Assembly: GCA_041398965.1 (NCBI GenBank)
Contig: JAWKTT010000005.1
Location: 1 to 64,000 of the forward strand
DNA from: JAWKTT01 sp041398965
GTDB taxonomy: Bacteria > Planctomycetota > Planctomycetia > Planctomycetales > Planctomycetaceae
Reading direction: 5' to 3'
Length of the DNA stretch: 64,000 nt
Part shown: one piece after another, positions 1-9,489 of the stretch
Position numbering within the stretch: position 1 is the stretch's first letter
How the letters are laid out: each line of letters starts with the position of its first letter
Notes under the pieces: model-generated
Databases searched by the model: none
The model's input: the letters and a program-made list of their open reading frames with translations, nothing else
What the model was told of the DNA's origin: nothing
Position numbers and translations under genes: made by a program

Positions 1-1
1 C

Positions 2-631
2 CCGCTGGATACCGACAACGACCTGCTGATCCTTAACGACTCCATGACGCCATCTCTGGGGGAGATTACGCATCTATCGGGCCGGGTTCTCAGTCCTACT
101 GGGGAGCCGATGCGGAACGCATTCATCGAGATCTGGCAGGTCGATCATGCCGGGGCCTACCTCCACACGAACGGTTCACCCGATGGCAAACGTGATAGTA
201 ACTTTCAAGGTTACGGACGATTTCTGACGGACGTTAAAGGGCAATACTACTTCCGCACGATTAAACCGGTCCCCTATCCTGGTCGAACGCCGCATATCCA
301 CGTCGCAGTCAGCCAGAATGGAAAGCGACTGCTGACGACGCAGTTGCTCATTAAAGGTGAACCGCAGAATGAGCGAGACGGCGTCTTTCGCCAGTTACAG
401 GACCCGAAAGAGCGGGAGTCTGTGCTCGTTGACTTTACCCCGATCAAGAACTCACGCATCGGCGAACTGGCCGCCAACTTTGACATTGTGCTGGGGGTGA
501 CTCCCGATGAGACACCGATTGAAAAAATCGAAGGGGGAATCGGGCGTCCTGAGTGGGGAGTAGCGCGTCGTCCGACGCAAGGACGCGGCTTCGGCCCGGG
601 GAATCGCCCCTCGCCCCCTCGTCCAGAATGA
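2..631 (+). CDS. Intradiol ring-cleavage dioxygenase family protein (5' partial)
   Basis: This family opens catechol-type rings between the two hydroxyls using a non-haem Fe(III). The frame is open to the left edge with protein-like sequence before the first ATG at 44, so the true start lies outside the window. The expected iron ligands are visible: a Tyr in the WQVDHAGAY segment, a second Tyr in KPVPYPG, and the HIH pair soon after. The core beta-sandwich ends around residue 165 and is followed by a Gly/Pro/Arg-rich tail. Many planctomycetes encode secreted members of unknown substrate. The family is clear, but catechol, protocatechuate or another substrate cannot be distinguished here. The next gene on the same strand starts about 90 bases downstream. 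Confidence 0.85.
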   Translation, partial: PLDTDNDLLILNDSMTPSLGEITHLSGRVLSPTGEPMRNAFIEIWQVDHAGAYLHTNGSPDGKRDSNFQGYGRFLTDVKGQYYFRTIKPVPYPGRTPHIHVAVSQNGKRLLTTQLLIKGEPQNERDGVFRQLQDPKERESVLVDFTPIKNSRIGELAANFDIVLGVTPDETPIEKIEGGIGRPEWGVARRPTQGRGFGPGNRPSPPRPE

Positions 632-718
632 CTCGATCCATGCGTGACCACATGGTCTCGGAACTCATCATCTTGTTGATTGACTCACTTGGCAACCCTT
701 CCTATGGAAACTAGCAAC

Positions 719-2128
719 ATGATCCCAACGAATGAACAGAGTGGCGATGCCGCACACGCCTTAACAAGTGAGGGGAGGTCGGTATCGGGTGTCTCACTCT
801 TGATGGCGGGGCTGATGGCCGGTTTGCTCTGGATGAGCAGTACGTCGTTGCAGGCTGGGGACTGGACACGGTTTCGGGGAGAAAATGGCGATGGCGTCGC
901 GACAGATGCGGCCCCGACTGCTGTTGAATGGAACGATTCGAAGAATCTGAAATGGAAGGTCAAACTCCCCGGTCCGGGGTTGTCGAGTCCGATCATCGTG
1001 GGAGACCGGGTGTTTGTCACTGCCTGGAGTGGCTATGGCATCGATCGCAATGCGTTAGGGAATATCGAACAGCTCAAACGACACCTTGTTTGTGTCAATC
1101 GCCAATCGGGCGAAGTCCTTTGGGATCGCCCCGTTGATCCCGTGCTTCCTGAGGAACCATTTCGAGGGATGTTCGCCGAGAATGGCTACGCCTCACACAC
1201 TCCCGTCTCCGACGGAGAGAGGGTTTACGCGTTTTATGGGAAGACTGGCGTCGTGGCTTACGACCTCGAAGGAAAAGAACTCTGGCGAGCCAGCGTCGGG
1301 ACACAGGACGATCCCCGGTCGTGGGGAACGGCTTCCAGTCCGATTCTTTACAAGGAACTGCTGATCGTCCCGGCGTGCATCGAAAGTCTATCGATTGTTG
1401 GCCTCGATAAGCGAACCGGAAAAGAGGTCTGGCGACAACAAGCAGACGGGCTGCAAGGGACCTGGAGCACTCCCATTCTGGTTCCGGTTGATGACACACG
1501 AACCGACCTCGTGGTTGCGGTCCCCTACGAAGTTTGGGGGTTGAATCCCGAAACCGGTAAGCTGCGCTGGTACTGTGACGGCGTCCCATCGAGTTCCATG
1601 TGTGCGAGTCCAATTTGTCACGGCGACACCGTTTATGTCGTCGGTGGTCGCGAAGGGGGATCGCTGGCGGTTCGAGCAGGGGGCAAAGGGGACGTCACGA
1701 AGACACATGTCACCTGGAAAGGAAACGACCGGGGTCGCATTGGGACGCCGGTGTTTCATGAGGGACGTCTCTACTGGATCAGCAGCGGCATCGCGAATTG
1801 CATTGATGCGGCGACAGGAGCCAAGGTCTACCAGAGTCGGCTGGAAACAAACAACGCAGCCAATGCCGACACGGGTCGCCGTGGTGGCGGGGGAGGGCAA
1901 GCGTATTCGTCACCGGTCGCTGCTGACGGAAAACTCTACTACGTGGACCGTGGTGGTGAGACGTTCGTTCTTCAATTGGGTCCGGAGTTCAAACAACTGG
2001 CATCAAACCGCTTCTCTGCGGATGAAGGGGAGTACAGCGCGACCCCTGCCATCAGCAATGGTGAACTGTTCATTCGATCGACAACACATCTGTACTGCGT
2101 CTCCGCTCCCAGTACGGCGAAGGAGTGA
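719..2128 (+). CDS. Secreted PQQ-like beta-propeller protein
   Basis: About 469 residues. After an N-terminal hydrophobic segment ending near QAGDW, the sequence has the WTRFRG..GDG opening typical of planctomycete PQQ-like propellers (BamB/quinoprotein fold). Repeated blades follow, with TGK..W and DR.G motifs. The protein is probably exported. No catalytic residues of a true quinoprotein dehydrogenase are evident, so it may be structural or bind a ligand. Start choice: a TTG at 680 and ATGs at 704 and 719 are all in frame. Only the ATG at 719 has a GGAA about 9 bases upstream. Function unknown beyond the fold. Confidence 0.8.
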   Translation: MIPTNEQSGDAAHALTSEGRSVSGVSLLMAGLMAGLLWMSSTSLQAGDWTRFRGENGDGVATDAAPTAVEWNDSKNLKWKVKLPGPGLSSPIIVGDRVFVTAWSGYGIDRNALGNIEQLKRHLVCVNRQSGEVLWDRPVDPVLPEEPFRGMFAENGYASHTPVSDGERVYAFYGKTGVVAYDLEGKELWRASVGTQDDPRSWGTASSPILYKELLIVPACIESLSIVGLDKRTGKEVWRQQADGLQGTWSTPILVPVDDTRTDLVVAVPYEVWGLNPETGKLRWYCDGVPSSSMCASPICHGDTVYVVGGREGGSLAVRAGGKGDVTKTHVTWKGNDRGRIGTPVFHEGRLYWISSGIANCIDAATGAKVYQSRLETNNAANADTGRRGGGGGQAYSSPVAADGKLYYVDRGGETFVLQLGPEFKQLASNRFSADEGEYSATPAISNGELFIRSTTHLYCVSAPSTAKE

Positions 2129-2312
2129 TGAGGAAGGAAACCGAAAAACGTTGTGTTGAGAGAGCGAGACCGATTCGGAGAATCGCCAGCAGGAAGTTGG
2201 GCTTCGTGAGTGGGGGTGACGGAGTGGGGTTGGTAACATGCCTACGTTCGCGTGACTATCTCCATTTGGCGAACGAATTCCTGACAACACTCTGAAGCGA
2301 AAGGTCTTGCAG

Positions 2313-2723
2313 ATGAACACTTGGAAGAAGAGTTTGACGCTACCATTGATGGCTGGCCTCGTTTTGGGAGTACTCGCAGTGTGGAACCCCAATGAGGCGA
2401 AGCAGCCCGAGGCTCCTGCCCGATTATTGCGGCATGTCGTCATGTTCAAGTTTAAGGACGATGCGACCGAGGCGCAGGTGCAGGGAATCGAAAAGGCATT
2501 TGCCGCTCTCCCCTCGAAGATCGACGCGATCCATAGCTACGAGTGGGGAAAAAACAACAGCCCCGAGAATCTGAATAAAGGGCTGACGCACTGCTTCCTG
2601 GTCACCTTCAAAGACGAAAAGGGACGTGATGCTTACCTCCCTCACGCGGCCCATCAAGAGTTCGTCGCCCAATTGAAGCCGATTCTCGATGACGTCTGCG
2701 TCATCGACTACTGGACCGAGTAA
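2313..2723 (+). CDS. Dabb (stress-responsive A/B barrel) domain protein, exported
   Basis: 136 residues. An N-terminal signal-like hydrophobic stretch (residues 8-25) precedes a single Dabb domain starting at LLRHVVMFKFK. The domain runs through the IHSYEWGKN and THCFLVTFKDE segments to a C-terminal DYWTE. Dabb domains form dimeric ferredoxin-like barrels and occur in stress proteins and small cyclases, but the exported planctomycete versions have no assigned reaction. GAAAGG lies about 10 bases before the ATG. The gene stands alone between a co-directional propeller gene and a convergent DUF983 gene only 30 bases downstream. Confidence 0.8.
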   Translation: MNTWKKSLTLPLMAGLVLGVLAVWNPNEAKQPEAPARLLRHVVMFKFKDDATEAQVQGIEKAFAALPSKIDAIHSYEWGKNNSPENLNKGLTHCFLVTFKDEKGRDAYLPHAAHQEFVAQLKPILDDVCVIDYWTE

Positions 2724-2753
2724 CCCTCGTCTTGCGAACTCTCTGAAAGCACC

Positions 2754-3254
2754 TTACATCGTCTGGCTGCTCTTCGGCTCATCTAGCGGGGCTTCGGACT
2801 CGACAGGAATCGATTCGGCAAGGATTGACTCGTCGAAGATGCAGTCGAGTGCCAGCCAGTAGGATCGGGCGTGGCGGAAGAGCAACATCGGGAAGATGAT
2901 GCAGTACAGTGAAAGCGGGATCGCAAGAGACTCGTTGGAGAGGTGGAAGAAGAACTTCAACAGGATGAACCCAAAGGTCAATGACAAAGCGGTCATGCCG
3001 TAGTTGATGTAGGACGACCCGAGGAAGTAACCCGGGGCACGTTCGTACTTCATCCGGCATTGGCCGCATTGATCGTGCATCTGGAACCAACCTTTGAAGA
3101 GTTTCTCCCCCCCACAACGAGGGCAGAGCAGTCGCGTTGCACGGGAAAGTATCAGCCCATTGTCGGGACGAGCAGGACGTGGCGGCGTGTCGGTCGAGGT
3201 GACAACAGATGGAGTATTTTCGGGTGATGTCGGCATGTTCATGAGGAACGGCAT
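2754..3254 (-). CDS. DUF983 family membrane protein
   Basis: 166 residues. A Pro/Thr-rich N-terminal tail is followed by a zinc-ribbon-like segment with two Cys pairs (CPRC and CGQC, near residues 44-68). The ERAPGYFLGSSYINYG signature of DUF983 comes next, then two hydrophobic helices (about residues 88-130). DUF983 proteins are small inner-membrane proteins of unknown function, often near cytochrome oxidase genes, but no such neighbours are present here. It ends 22 bases before the stop of the upstream NIF3 gene on the same strand, so the two are probably co-transcribed. Confidence 0.8.
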   Translation of the reverse strand: MPFLMNMPTSPENTPSVVTSTDTPPRPARPDNGLILSRATRLLCPRCGGEKLFKGWFQMHDQCGQCRMKYERAPGYFLGSSYINYGMTALSLTFGFILLKFFFHLSNESLAIPLSLYCIIFPMLLFRHARSYWLALDCIFDESILAESIPVESEAPLDEPKSSQTM

Positions 3255-3275
3255 TCACGAAGAGGGGGGGCAGAG

Positions 3276-4106
3276 TCAGTAGGTTTGCCATTGCAAGGGA
3301 TCAGTCTCGTGTCGACTCGCCCAGACTTTGCAGTCGGGAAACTCCGTCTGCAAGAACATCGCGAGTGCTTCAACGGCTGGACGTTCTGTCGCGTAGTGTC
3401 CCGGCAGAATGAGTGACACTCCGATTGTCCGTGCTTCCAGGCAGTAATGAAACCTCGCCTCTCCTGTGACAAGGACGTCGCAGTTGGCAGCGCGAGCATC
3501 CTTGAGATACTCCGCTGCCGCCCCGCAAGCGACTGCGACTCGCTGCACCTGTCGTTCGCGATTGCCGACGAACTGCGTCATTGTCGCCCGGAGTTGTTGT
3601 TGCACGACTTCGGCCAGTTGCGAGAGCGACATCGGGGCCGGAAGACGACCGAATCGCCCACCACCTGCCGATGGTGTCGAAACGGTCTTGCTCGGCATGG
3701 ACTCCAACAATTCCGTCTCCGGAACCGGTCGAAGGGGAGCAATCTCTTCGAGGCCAATGGCCTTGGAGATCTGGAAGTTGATCCCACCCGACGCACTATC
3801 GAACGCGGTGTGCGGACTGTAAACCGCAATACCGGCCCGCATCAGACGCAGTAGCATCGTCCCTTCCGGTGTGTCGGTCGTGAGTCGTTTGACTGCCCGA
3901 AACAGCACTGGGTGATGTGTGACGATCAAGTCGACCCCTTGATCGACCGCCTCATGGGCCACATCCTCCGTGAGGGTCAGGCAGGTAAGAATCTTCTCGA
4001 CAGTCTGCGACCGATCACCGATCAGCAGGCCGACGTTGTCCCACTCTTCTGCCAGTGGAAGCGGTGCGAATGCCGTCAGAACATCAATAACTGCGCTGAG
4101 TTGCAT
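3276..4106 (-). CDS. NIF3-like dinuclear metal-centre protein
   Basis: 276 residues from the ATG at 4106. An upstream in-frame ATG at 4184 would add 26 residues without family similarity. Family motifs are present in order: EEWDNVGLLIGD, the THHP metal site, YSPHTAFD, and the C-terminal TGEARFH and LPGHYATE segments that complete the two-metal site. NIF3/YbgI proteins form hexameric toroids. They are often annotated as GTP cyclohydrolase I type 2, though their cellular reaction is not settled. The insert domain found in longer members appears to be short or absent. It is cytoplasmic and probably transcribed with the DUF983 gene downstream. Confidence 0.88.
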   Translation of the reverse strand: MQLSAVIDVLTAFAPLPLAEEWDNVGLLIGDRSQTVEKILTCLTLTEDVAHEAVDQGVDLIVTHHPVLFRAVKRLTTDTPEGTMLLRLMRAGIAVYSPHTAFDSASGGINFQISKAIGLEEIAPLRPVPETELLESMPSKTVSTPSAGGGRFGRLPAPMSLSQLAEVVQQQLRATMTQFVGNRERQVQRVAVACGAAAEYLKDARAANCDVLVTGEARFHYCLEARTIGVSLILPGHYATERPAVEALAMFLQTEFPDCKVWASRHETDPLQWQTY

Positions 4107-4226
4107 AGCAGGGGCCGAAAGGGGAGGAAGAGAAGATTCGGAAGTCTTTCTGAGATTGTTGAATTTCTTGCCTGATGACTCCACACTCTACGAACCGATT
4201 CCCAACCTTTCCCGGAGATGCGAAAC

Positions 4227-5018
4227 ATGTCTGTGCTCACTCGGTCTTTTCGACGTACCCCGTTGACTCTGTTGTTCGTTGGCTGCTTGTTCCTGTCTGT
4301 CTCGGTCGCCTTTGGGTTTTTCCCCGAGTGGACGAGCGGGATTGTCTGGCCGGAGCCTGCGGTCGTCACCCCCGGTGAAGGGACTGCCCCACCGTCGGAT
4401 GCGATCGTGCTGTTTGATGGCACAAACCTCGACGCCTGGGAGGGGGCAAAGAACTGGAAGATTGAAGACGGGGCAGGGACGATTGGGAGTGGGATCACCT
4501 CAAAACAGAAATTCGGCGACTGCCAGTTGCATCTGGAGTTTGCGACCCCCGCCGAGGTGAAGGGGAAAGGACAGGGGCGAGGGAACAGTGGAGTGTACTT
4601 TATGGGGAAGTACGAAGTGCAGATTCTCGATTCATTCGAGAACCAAACCTACTTCGATGGTCAGTGTGCGGCGATTTACAAACAGCATCCCCCCCTGGTA
4701 AATGTCTGCCGTAAACCGGGGGAATGGCAAACCTATGACATCGTCTTTCATGCGCCTCGATTTGATGATGACGGGAAGGTAACGTCTCCCGCTTTGCTCA
4801 CGGTTTTTCAGAACGGAGTGCTCGTACAGGATCACTTTGAACTGCTGGGGAAGACCGCTTGGGACTCGGCTCCCGCATATGAGCGACATGGTGAACGGGA
4901 GTCGCTGTCGATCCAGCATCACGGAAACCCGGTTCGTGTCCGCAACATCTGGATTCGCGACCTGATGCCTCCGGTTGAGGTGAAGTCACCCGAAGAAGTG
5001 AAGCCGAAAGGTGAGTGA
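4227..5018 (+). CDS. DUF1080 (3-keto-disaccharide hydrolase-like) secreted protein
   Basis: 263 residues with a signal peptide (hydrophobic residues 12-30). The DUF1080 jelly-roll domain starts at LFDGTNLDAWEG and continues with RGNSGVYFMGKYEVQILDS and GEWQTYDIVF to the C-terminal VRNIWIRDL. The domain is expanded in planctomycetes and is linked to carbohydrate, including 3-keto-sugar, breakdown; the substrate is unknown here. The ATG at 4227 is preferred over that at 4218 because GGAG ends 9 bases before it. The tail is rich in Lys, Glu and Pro. It converges with the SecA-like gene, with a perfect hairpin between them. Confidence 0.85.
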   Translation: MSVLTRSFRRTPLTLLFVGCLFLSVSVAFGFFPEWTSGIVWPEPAVVTPGEGTAPPSDAIVLFDGTNLDAWEGAKNWKIEDGAGTIGSGITSKQKFGDCQLHLEFATPAEVKGKGQGRGNSGVYFMGKYEVQILDSFENQTYFDGQCAAIYKQHPPLVNVCRKPGEWQTYDIVFHAPRFDDDGKVTSPALLTVFQNGVLVQDHFELLGKTAWDSAPAYERHGERESLSIQHHGNPVRVRNIWIRDLMPPVEVKSPEEVKPKGE

Positions 5019-5105
5019 CCGGTTGCCGAGTTGAAGAGAGTGGGCCATTTGTTTTGTCGAACTGCTCTTCTTGTGGAATTGTTTGTCTGTTGCTGTTGAC
5101 GGTTT

Positions 5106-5127
5106 CGACGGACATGGATGTCCGTCG
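5106..5127. repeat. Perfect palindrome around GGACATGGATGTCC, between convergent genes
   Basis: Two 10-base arms, CGACGGACAT and ATGTCCGTCG, are separated by two bases. The element lies in the 137-base gap between the convergent DUF1080 and SecA-like genes, where it could end transcription from both sides. A related palindrome lies at 9474-9489, so this is probably a dispersed element rather than a site private to these genes. Confidence 0.6.
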
Positions 5128-5155
5128 TACGGGGAACCTTGACCGCAACAAGCCG

Positions 5156-6910
5156 CTAGGTGATCGCGTCGAGGACGGGGTCGAGGCCAAGGGCGAGGGA
5201 GGCGATATGGCGTTGATGGTCCCGCTCGTCCAAGTCGAGACGGGCTTGCAGGTCATCCCTTTCGATCTGACGTTGGGCTCGTTCGAAGTGCGATACTCCC
5301 ACAGTGGGAGAAGTTCCTGACCATCGGCGTCGACGACGTTCGACCCAGTCGGGGCCGTTGGTCAGTAATAGCAACTGGTCATCAAGAGAGTGGTAATGCC
5401 GATAGCTGCCGGGGTCTCCCTGTCGGCCACAGCGTCCGGTGAGTTGTCGATCGATGCGCCCGCTCGCGTGAGACTCGCTGCAGATCACGTGTAGCCCCCC
5501 CCGGTCGCGAACGGAGTCGGCCAGTTTGATGTCGGTACCGCGACCGGCCATGTTCGTCGCCACGGTGATGGCACCGGGCTGTCCCGCTTGAGCAATCACA
5601 TCGGCTTCTTTCTCCGGGTTGAGGGCGTTCAGTACCACTGGAGACAATCCCGCTTCGCGCAGCCGTTCGGCAAGTCCCATCGACAGCTCAATCGATGGGG
5701 TTCCGATCAGCACCGCCCGACCTGCTTGCTGCATCGCGAGGGATTCGCGAGTGATGGAGTCCCACTTCTCGTCCATGCTTCGACAGACGATGGCGCCGAG
5801 GTCGACACGACGCAATGGGCGATGCGTCGGAATACGGGAGAGTTCCATCCCATAGACCGCCCGAAACTCTTGAGCCGCTTCGCGTGCGGTTCCTGTCATG
5901 CCCCCGATGCTGGGGTAACGACGTATGAACGTCTGCAATGTCACCTGTGCTAAGCATCCCGACTCGGCTGTCAGTGGCACCCCCTCTCTCGCTTCGATGG
6001 CTTGATGGATGCCATCGTTCCACTGACGCCCCGACTGGATGCGCCCAGTGAACTCGTCGACGATCTGCACTTGTTGATCTCGAACAACGTAATGCTGATC
6101 CCGACGATACCGTAACTGCACAAAGAGAGCCCGTTCGAGAGCGTGATGTAGCTCTGTCAGTCCGAGCGAATCTAACGCCGGTGGCAATTCGATTTGTCGA
6201 AATTTGCGTCGTCCCTCAGATGTGATCGCGGGCCATCCACTCGCTCCCAGTCGAAGAAAATCGGTCCCCTCGATGAACTTGTCTGCTGCCAATGTTGCCC
6301 AGCGATAAGAGGCTTCGTGAACAAAATCGACCGGTCCCGTGGGGCCGCTGATGAGGAGGGGCGTGCGGGCTTCATCGATCATCAGGCTGTCGGCTTCGTC
6401 CAGAAGAAGGAAGCCGGGGGCACGATGCACACGCTGCGGAGCACCACCGAGGAGTGCTGCCTCTCCCTGTTCACGGCGACGCTGTTCGAGATGATCGCGC
6501 AAATAGTCAAAGCCAAACTCGCGGGCTGTTCCATAGACAATATCGTGCTGATACCTCTGCCAGCGTTCGGACCTAGAAAGCCCGGCAGTGATGGCAGCGA
6601 CCCGCAGTCCGAGGGCCGCATACAAGGGACTCATTGCTTCGGCATCACGGGTGGCAAGGTAGTCGTTGGCGGTCGCGATCAGCACGGGGCGACCGGCTCT
6701 CGCGTGCAACGTCGCCGGGAGCACAGCGGCGAGGGTTTTCCCTTCGCCGGTCTCCATTTCGGCGATTCGCCCGCGAGAGACTTCAAGCCCCCCTTGAATT
6801 TGCACGGCATGAGGTGTCAGCCCGAGCATTCGTTGCGCCGCCTGCGACACATCATCCGACGTCTGCCGTTCCATCGCCGTCTGCTGCGGCGTCCATGGGA
6901 GTCGAATCAT
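5156..6910 (-). CDS. Short SecA-like ATPase (first of two in the window)
   Basis: 584 residues; housekeeping SecA usually exceeds 800. Visible motifs: ETGEGKT (Walker A, residues 53-59), the TANDYLATRD and GFDYLRDH helicase/SecA signatures, the LDEADSLMIDEARTPL Walker B segment, a preprotein-crosslinking region with the DEFTGR signature, MTGT, MAGRGTDIKL and RQLTGRCGRQGDPGS (motif VI). The sequence stops about 75 residues after motif VI, so most of the helical wing, the C-terminal linker and the zinc tail are missing. It should be an ATP-driven translocase-type motor, but whether it works with SecYEG is unknown. GAGGGAG lies upstream of the ATG. It is 131 bases downstream of the moxR-DUF58 pair on the same strand. 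Confidence 0.85.
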   Translation of the reverse strand: MIRLPWTPQQTAMERQTSDDVSQAAQRMLGLTPHAVQIQGGLEVSRGRIAEMETGEGKTLAAVLPATLHARAGRPVLIATANDYLATRDAEAMSPLYAALGLRVAAITAGLSRSERWQRYQHDIVYGTAREFGFDYLRDHLEQRRREQGEAALLGGAPQRVHRAPGFLLLDEADSLMIDEARTPLLISGPTGPVDFVHEASYRWATLAADKFIEGTDFLRLGASGWPAITSEGRRKFRQIELPPALDSLGLTELHHALERALFVQLRYRRDQHYVVRDQQVQIVDEFTGRIQSGRQWNDGIHQAIEAREGVPLTAESGCLAQVTLQTFIRRYPSIGGMTGTAREAAQEFRAVYGMELSRIPTHRPLRRVDLGAIVCRSMDEKWDSITRESLAMQQAGRAVLIGTPSIELSMGLAERLREAGLSPVVLNALNPEKEADVIAQAGQPGAITVATNMAGRGTDIKLADSVRDRGGLHVICSESHASGRIDRQLTGRCGRQGDPGSYRHYHSLDDQLLLLTNGPDWVERRRRRWSGTSPTVGVSHFERAQRQIERDDLQARLDLDERDHQRHIASLALGLDPVLDAIT

Positions 6911-7041
6911 CGCCGTGAGTTCTCCCTCGGAGTATTGGGGGTCTGTCTGTTGGAATTCGATGGCGTGCGAATGACGCGGCGAGCGTTAGCTCCCTGTGTC
7001 CTGGGACTCGCGTCCCTCGCTCGCCTTGTTGGTGCCGTGGG

Positions 7042-8379
7042 TCACAGTCTATTCGACGACCGGATGGCGACGTACTGGTTGATGAGGGGAACGGTGACTT
7101 CGTGTGGAGGGACGTCTAGGATTTGAATACCGAGGTGTCGCATGCCTTGCAGGGTCTCTTCTCGTTCTTGTTGTAACCGGAAGATCGTCCCCTTGCGAGA
7201 CGCTTCCTGTAATGTGGTGAGCGGTGAATGAATCATGCGATCGAGATACGGAGTACGGATCGCGACGAACAGCACAACATGACGTTTGGTCAGCCGAGAG
7301 AGTGACCCGCGCAGGGTGTCGGTCGTTGCCTGATCGGTGACGTCCGACAGGACGACGATCAGTGATCTCTTGCTTTGCCGTGATTGCAATGTCGCGAACA
7401 TCGGGCCGAAGTCGGACTCGGTCCACTGCACTGGGGCATCAAAAACCGAGTCGACCAAACCCCCAAGGGCCGGGCGACCTGAGACCGGGGGGAGATATTT
7501 CCGCACCGTGTGATCGAACAGCCCGATTCCGCAACGGTCACCCCCGTCGAGGGCACTGCGTCCGAGCATGAGAGCGGCATCGATGGCCGAATCGAGTTTC
7601 GTCGGCGAGCCAAATTCGGGGCTCGCGGCTCCCCCCATGAGACGACCACAATCGACCAGAATCATCACGTCGCGGTGTCGTTCGACCTGGAACTTTGCGA
7701 CGATCGGGACGCGAGCTCTTGCGGTCGCTCGCCAGTCAATTCGTCGCGGATCATCCCCATCGCGAAACTCTTTCAGCGACTCAAACTCGGTCCCCTCACC
7801 ATGTTGATGGGTACGCGTGGGCAAGTCGAGCATTCGGATGTCCGCCCCCACTTCCTTCCGAAAGTATTCGACAGCAGCGAAGGTCTCGGGGAGTACGCGA
7901 ATGGTGTCTGTTGTCGGTATGGACCGCTGCACATCGAGGAATCCATAAGGGCCTGAAAGCCGAACCCACAAAGGCCCGAAGGTGTGTCGTCCCCGCTTCG
8001 GAAGTGTCAAAGAGTGCGAGACCTCGAACTCTTTCTGTTGCGGATCGAGTGCAAAGGTGTGTTCCAGCAATCGGCTGCTCGCCTCGGTTGGAGACTCGTC
8101 GCGAAAGGTTCCGGTAAGTCTTGACGGCGAAAAACTCGATAGACTCCAGACAACACGAAACATCCCCCCACGCCCTCCCGCCGCAGGGAGTTGCCGTTCG
8201 ATTCGTAACGAGTCGAATGAGTGTTTCAGATGCTGATAGTCTCGCAGAGCCAGGTACAGTCCAACGATGACAAGAATCAGCATCAGCCAGACGATATGCC
8301 AAGTGAAGATCCCCAGGAGCGAGATCAACCCGATCATGGCGGCGCAGACGATCGCGAATCGACCGGGGCGAATTCTCAA
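7042..8379 (-). CDS. DUF58 domain protein (MoxR partner)
   Basis: 445 residues. Two N-terminal membrane helices lie around residues 8-45. After them comes a beta-rich region, then the DUF58 signature (GTEFESLKEFRDGDDPRRIDW) and a von Willebrand A-like segment (VMILVDCGRLM...). The start is a TTG whose last two bases form the TGA stop of moxR (TTGA overlap). GAGG lies 7 bases upstream, which supports that start. MoxR-DUF58 pairs are thought to act as AAA-chaperone/VWA systems in envelope or metalloprotein assembly. The gene sits immediately before the short SecA-like gene, possibly in one transcript. Confidence 0.85.
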   Translation of the reverse strand: MRIRPGRFAIVCAAMIGLISLLGIFTWHIVWLMLILVIVGLYLALRDYQHLKHSFDSLRIERQLPAAGGRGGMFRVVWSLSSFSPSRLTGTFRDESPTEASSRLLEHTFALDPQQKEFEVSHSLTLPKRGRHTFGPLWVRLSGPYGFLDVQRSIPTTDTIRVLPETFAAVEYFRKEVGADIRMLDLPTRTHQHGEGTEFESLKEFRDGDDPRRIDWRATARARVPIVAKFQVERHRDVMILVDCGRLMGGAASPEFGSPTKLDSAIDAALMLGRSALDGGDRCGIGLFDHTVRKYLPPVSGRPALGGLVDSVFDAPVQWTESDFGPMFATLQSRQSKRSLIVVLSDVTDQATTDTLRGSLSRLTKRHVVLFVAIRTPYLDRMIHSPLTTLQEASRKGTIFRLQQEREETLQGMRHLGIQILDVPPHEVTVPLINQYVAIRSSNRL

Positions 8380-9323
8380 CGGGGAACCTCAGTGCGGTCC
8401 ATGAGATAACGCAAGACATCGTCAGTCGTCGCCCCATCCAGTTCCGATGAAGGACTCAATACAACGCGATGTCGCAGGCAGGGGAGCAAGACCGACTTCA
8501 CGTCGTCAGGGGTAATGAAGTCGCGACCCGCGAATCGGGCGAGACTCTTCGCGGCCATTAACATCATCAGCCCAGAACGGGGTGACGCTCCCACCGAGAG
8601 AGCGTCGAGATTTCGAGTGGCGTGCAGCAGGCGCTGGACATAATCGATCACCTCGTCACGGACATTCGTCTCACGAATGATTTGTCGGGCTTGCAAGATC
8701 TGTTCGCCCGAGAGGATCGGAGTGACTCCCATTCGTCGGGGGTCAGAGAGTGCCCCGGTCGCATGATGGTCTCTCAAGATTCTCCGTTCGTCTTCGGGAC
8801 TCGGATGTTCGACGATGAGCTTAAAGAGAAACCGGTCGAGCTGTGCCAAAGGGAGTGGATAGGTCCCTTCCTGCTCGATGGGGTTCTGTGTGGCAAAGGT
8901 GATGAACGGTTGCGGGAGAGGTCGCGTCACCCCGGCAAAGGTGACTGACAGTTCCTGCATCGCTTCGAGCATGGCCGATTGCGTCCGTGCCGACGCCCGG
9001 TTGACTTCGTCCGCCAGCAGGAAGTTTGTAAACACCGGCCCCTTACGAAATTCGAACTCCCGTGTGTCATCACGATAGACCGTTGAACCGGTGATGTCGT
9101 TGGGCAAGAGGTCGGGGGTCATCTGAATGCGGGAATAGTCGAGACTGAGGGCCGTCGCGATCGTGCGAACCAACAACGTCTTCGCCACTCCCGGAGGTCC
9201 TTCCAGCAGGACATGCCCACTGCTCAGAATGGCCGCCAAAGAGAACTCGACGACCTCATCCTGTCCAAAAATGACCTTACCGATCTCATCTCGAACTGCG
9301 CGATATAACTCTGCCAGATCCAC
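8376..9323 (-). CDS. MoxR-family AAA ATPase
   Basis: About 315 residues. Motifs in order: IFGQDEVVE, GPPGVAKT (Walker A), LLADEVNRA (Walker B), ATQNPIEQEGTYPLPLAQLDRF (sensor 1 and MoxR signature), and SPRSG sensor 2 region near the C-terminus. MoxR ATPases remodel client proteins together with DUF58/VWA partners. I place the start at a GTG (9323) because GAGGG sits 5 bases before it. A TTG at 9374 would add 17 residues of poor similarity. It overlaps the DUF58 start by 4 bases and is probably the first gene of a moxR-DUF58-secA-like operon. Confidence 0.88.
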   Translation of the reverse strand: MDLAELYRAVRDEIGKVIFGQDEVVEFSLAAILSSGHVLLEGPPGVAKTLLVRTIATALSLDYSRIQMTPDLLPNDITGSTVYRDDTREFEFRKGPVFTNFLLADEVNRASARTQSAMLEAMQELSVTFAGVTRPLPQPFITFATQNPIEQEGTYPLPLAQLDRFLFKLIVEHPSPEDERRILRDHHATGALSDPRRMGVTPILSGEQILQARQIIRETNVRDEVIDYVQRLLHATRNLDALSVGASPRSGLMMLMAAKSLARFAGRDFITPDDVKSVLLPCLRHRVVLSPSSELDGATTDDVLRYLMDRTEVPR

Positions 9324-9473
9324 GAAACCCTCGGCCACAAAAAAGGAAGAACAAGAAACAGATTCCCGTCGCAAGAGACAGATGCAGTATGAAGCGAGAG
9401 ATTACCTTAGGATGTCATAGACTTCACCCCAATGACGGACATCCTTTCGCGTGGAAACCTCACCGATTTCCGT

Positions 9474-9489
9474 CGGACATGGATGTCCG
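9474..9489. repeat. Dispersed palindrome (second GGACATGGATGTCC copy)
   Basis: The arms CGGACAT and ATGTCCG flank two bases; this is the same core as the palindrome at 5106-5127. It lies in the roughly 350-base gap between the divergent moxR and DUF1501 genes. I see no other clear element in that gap. Confidence 0.5.
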
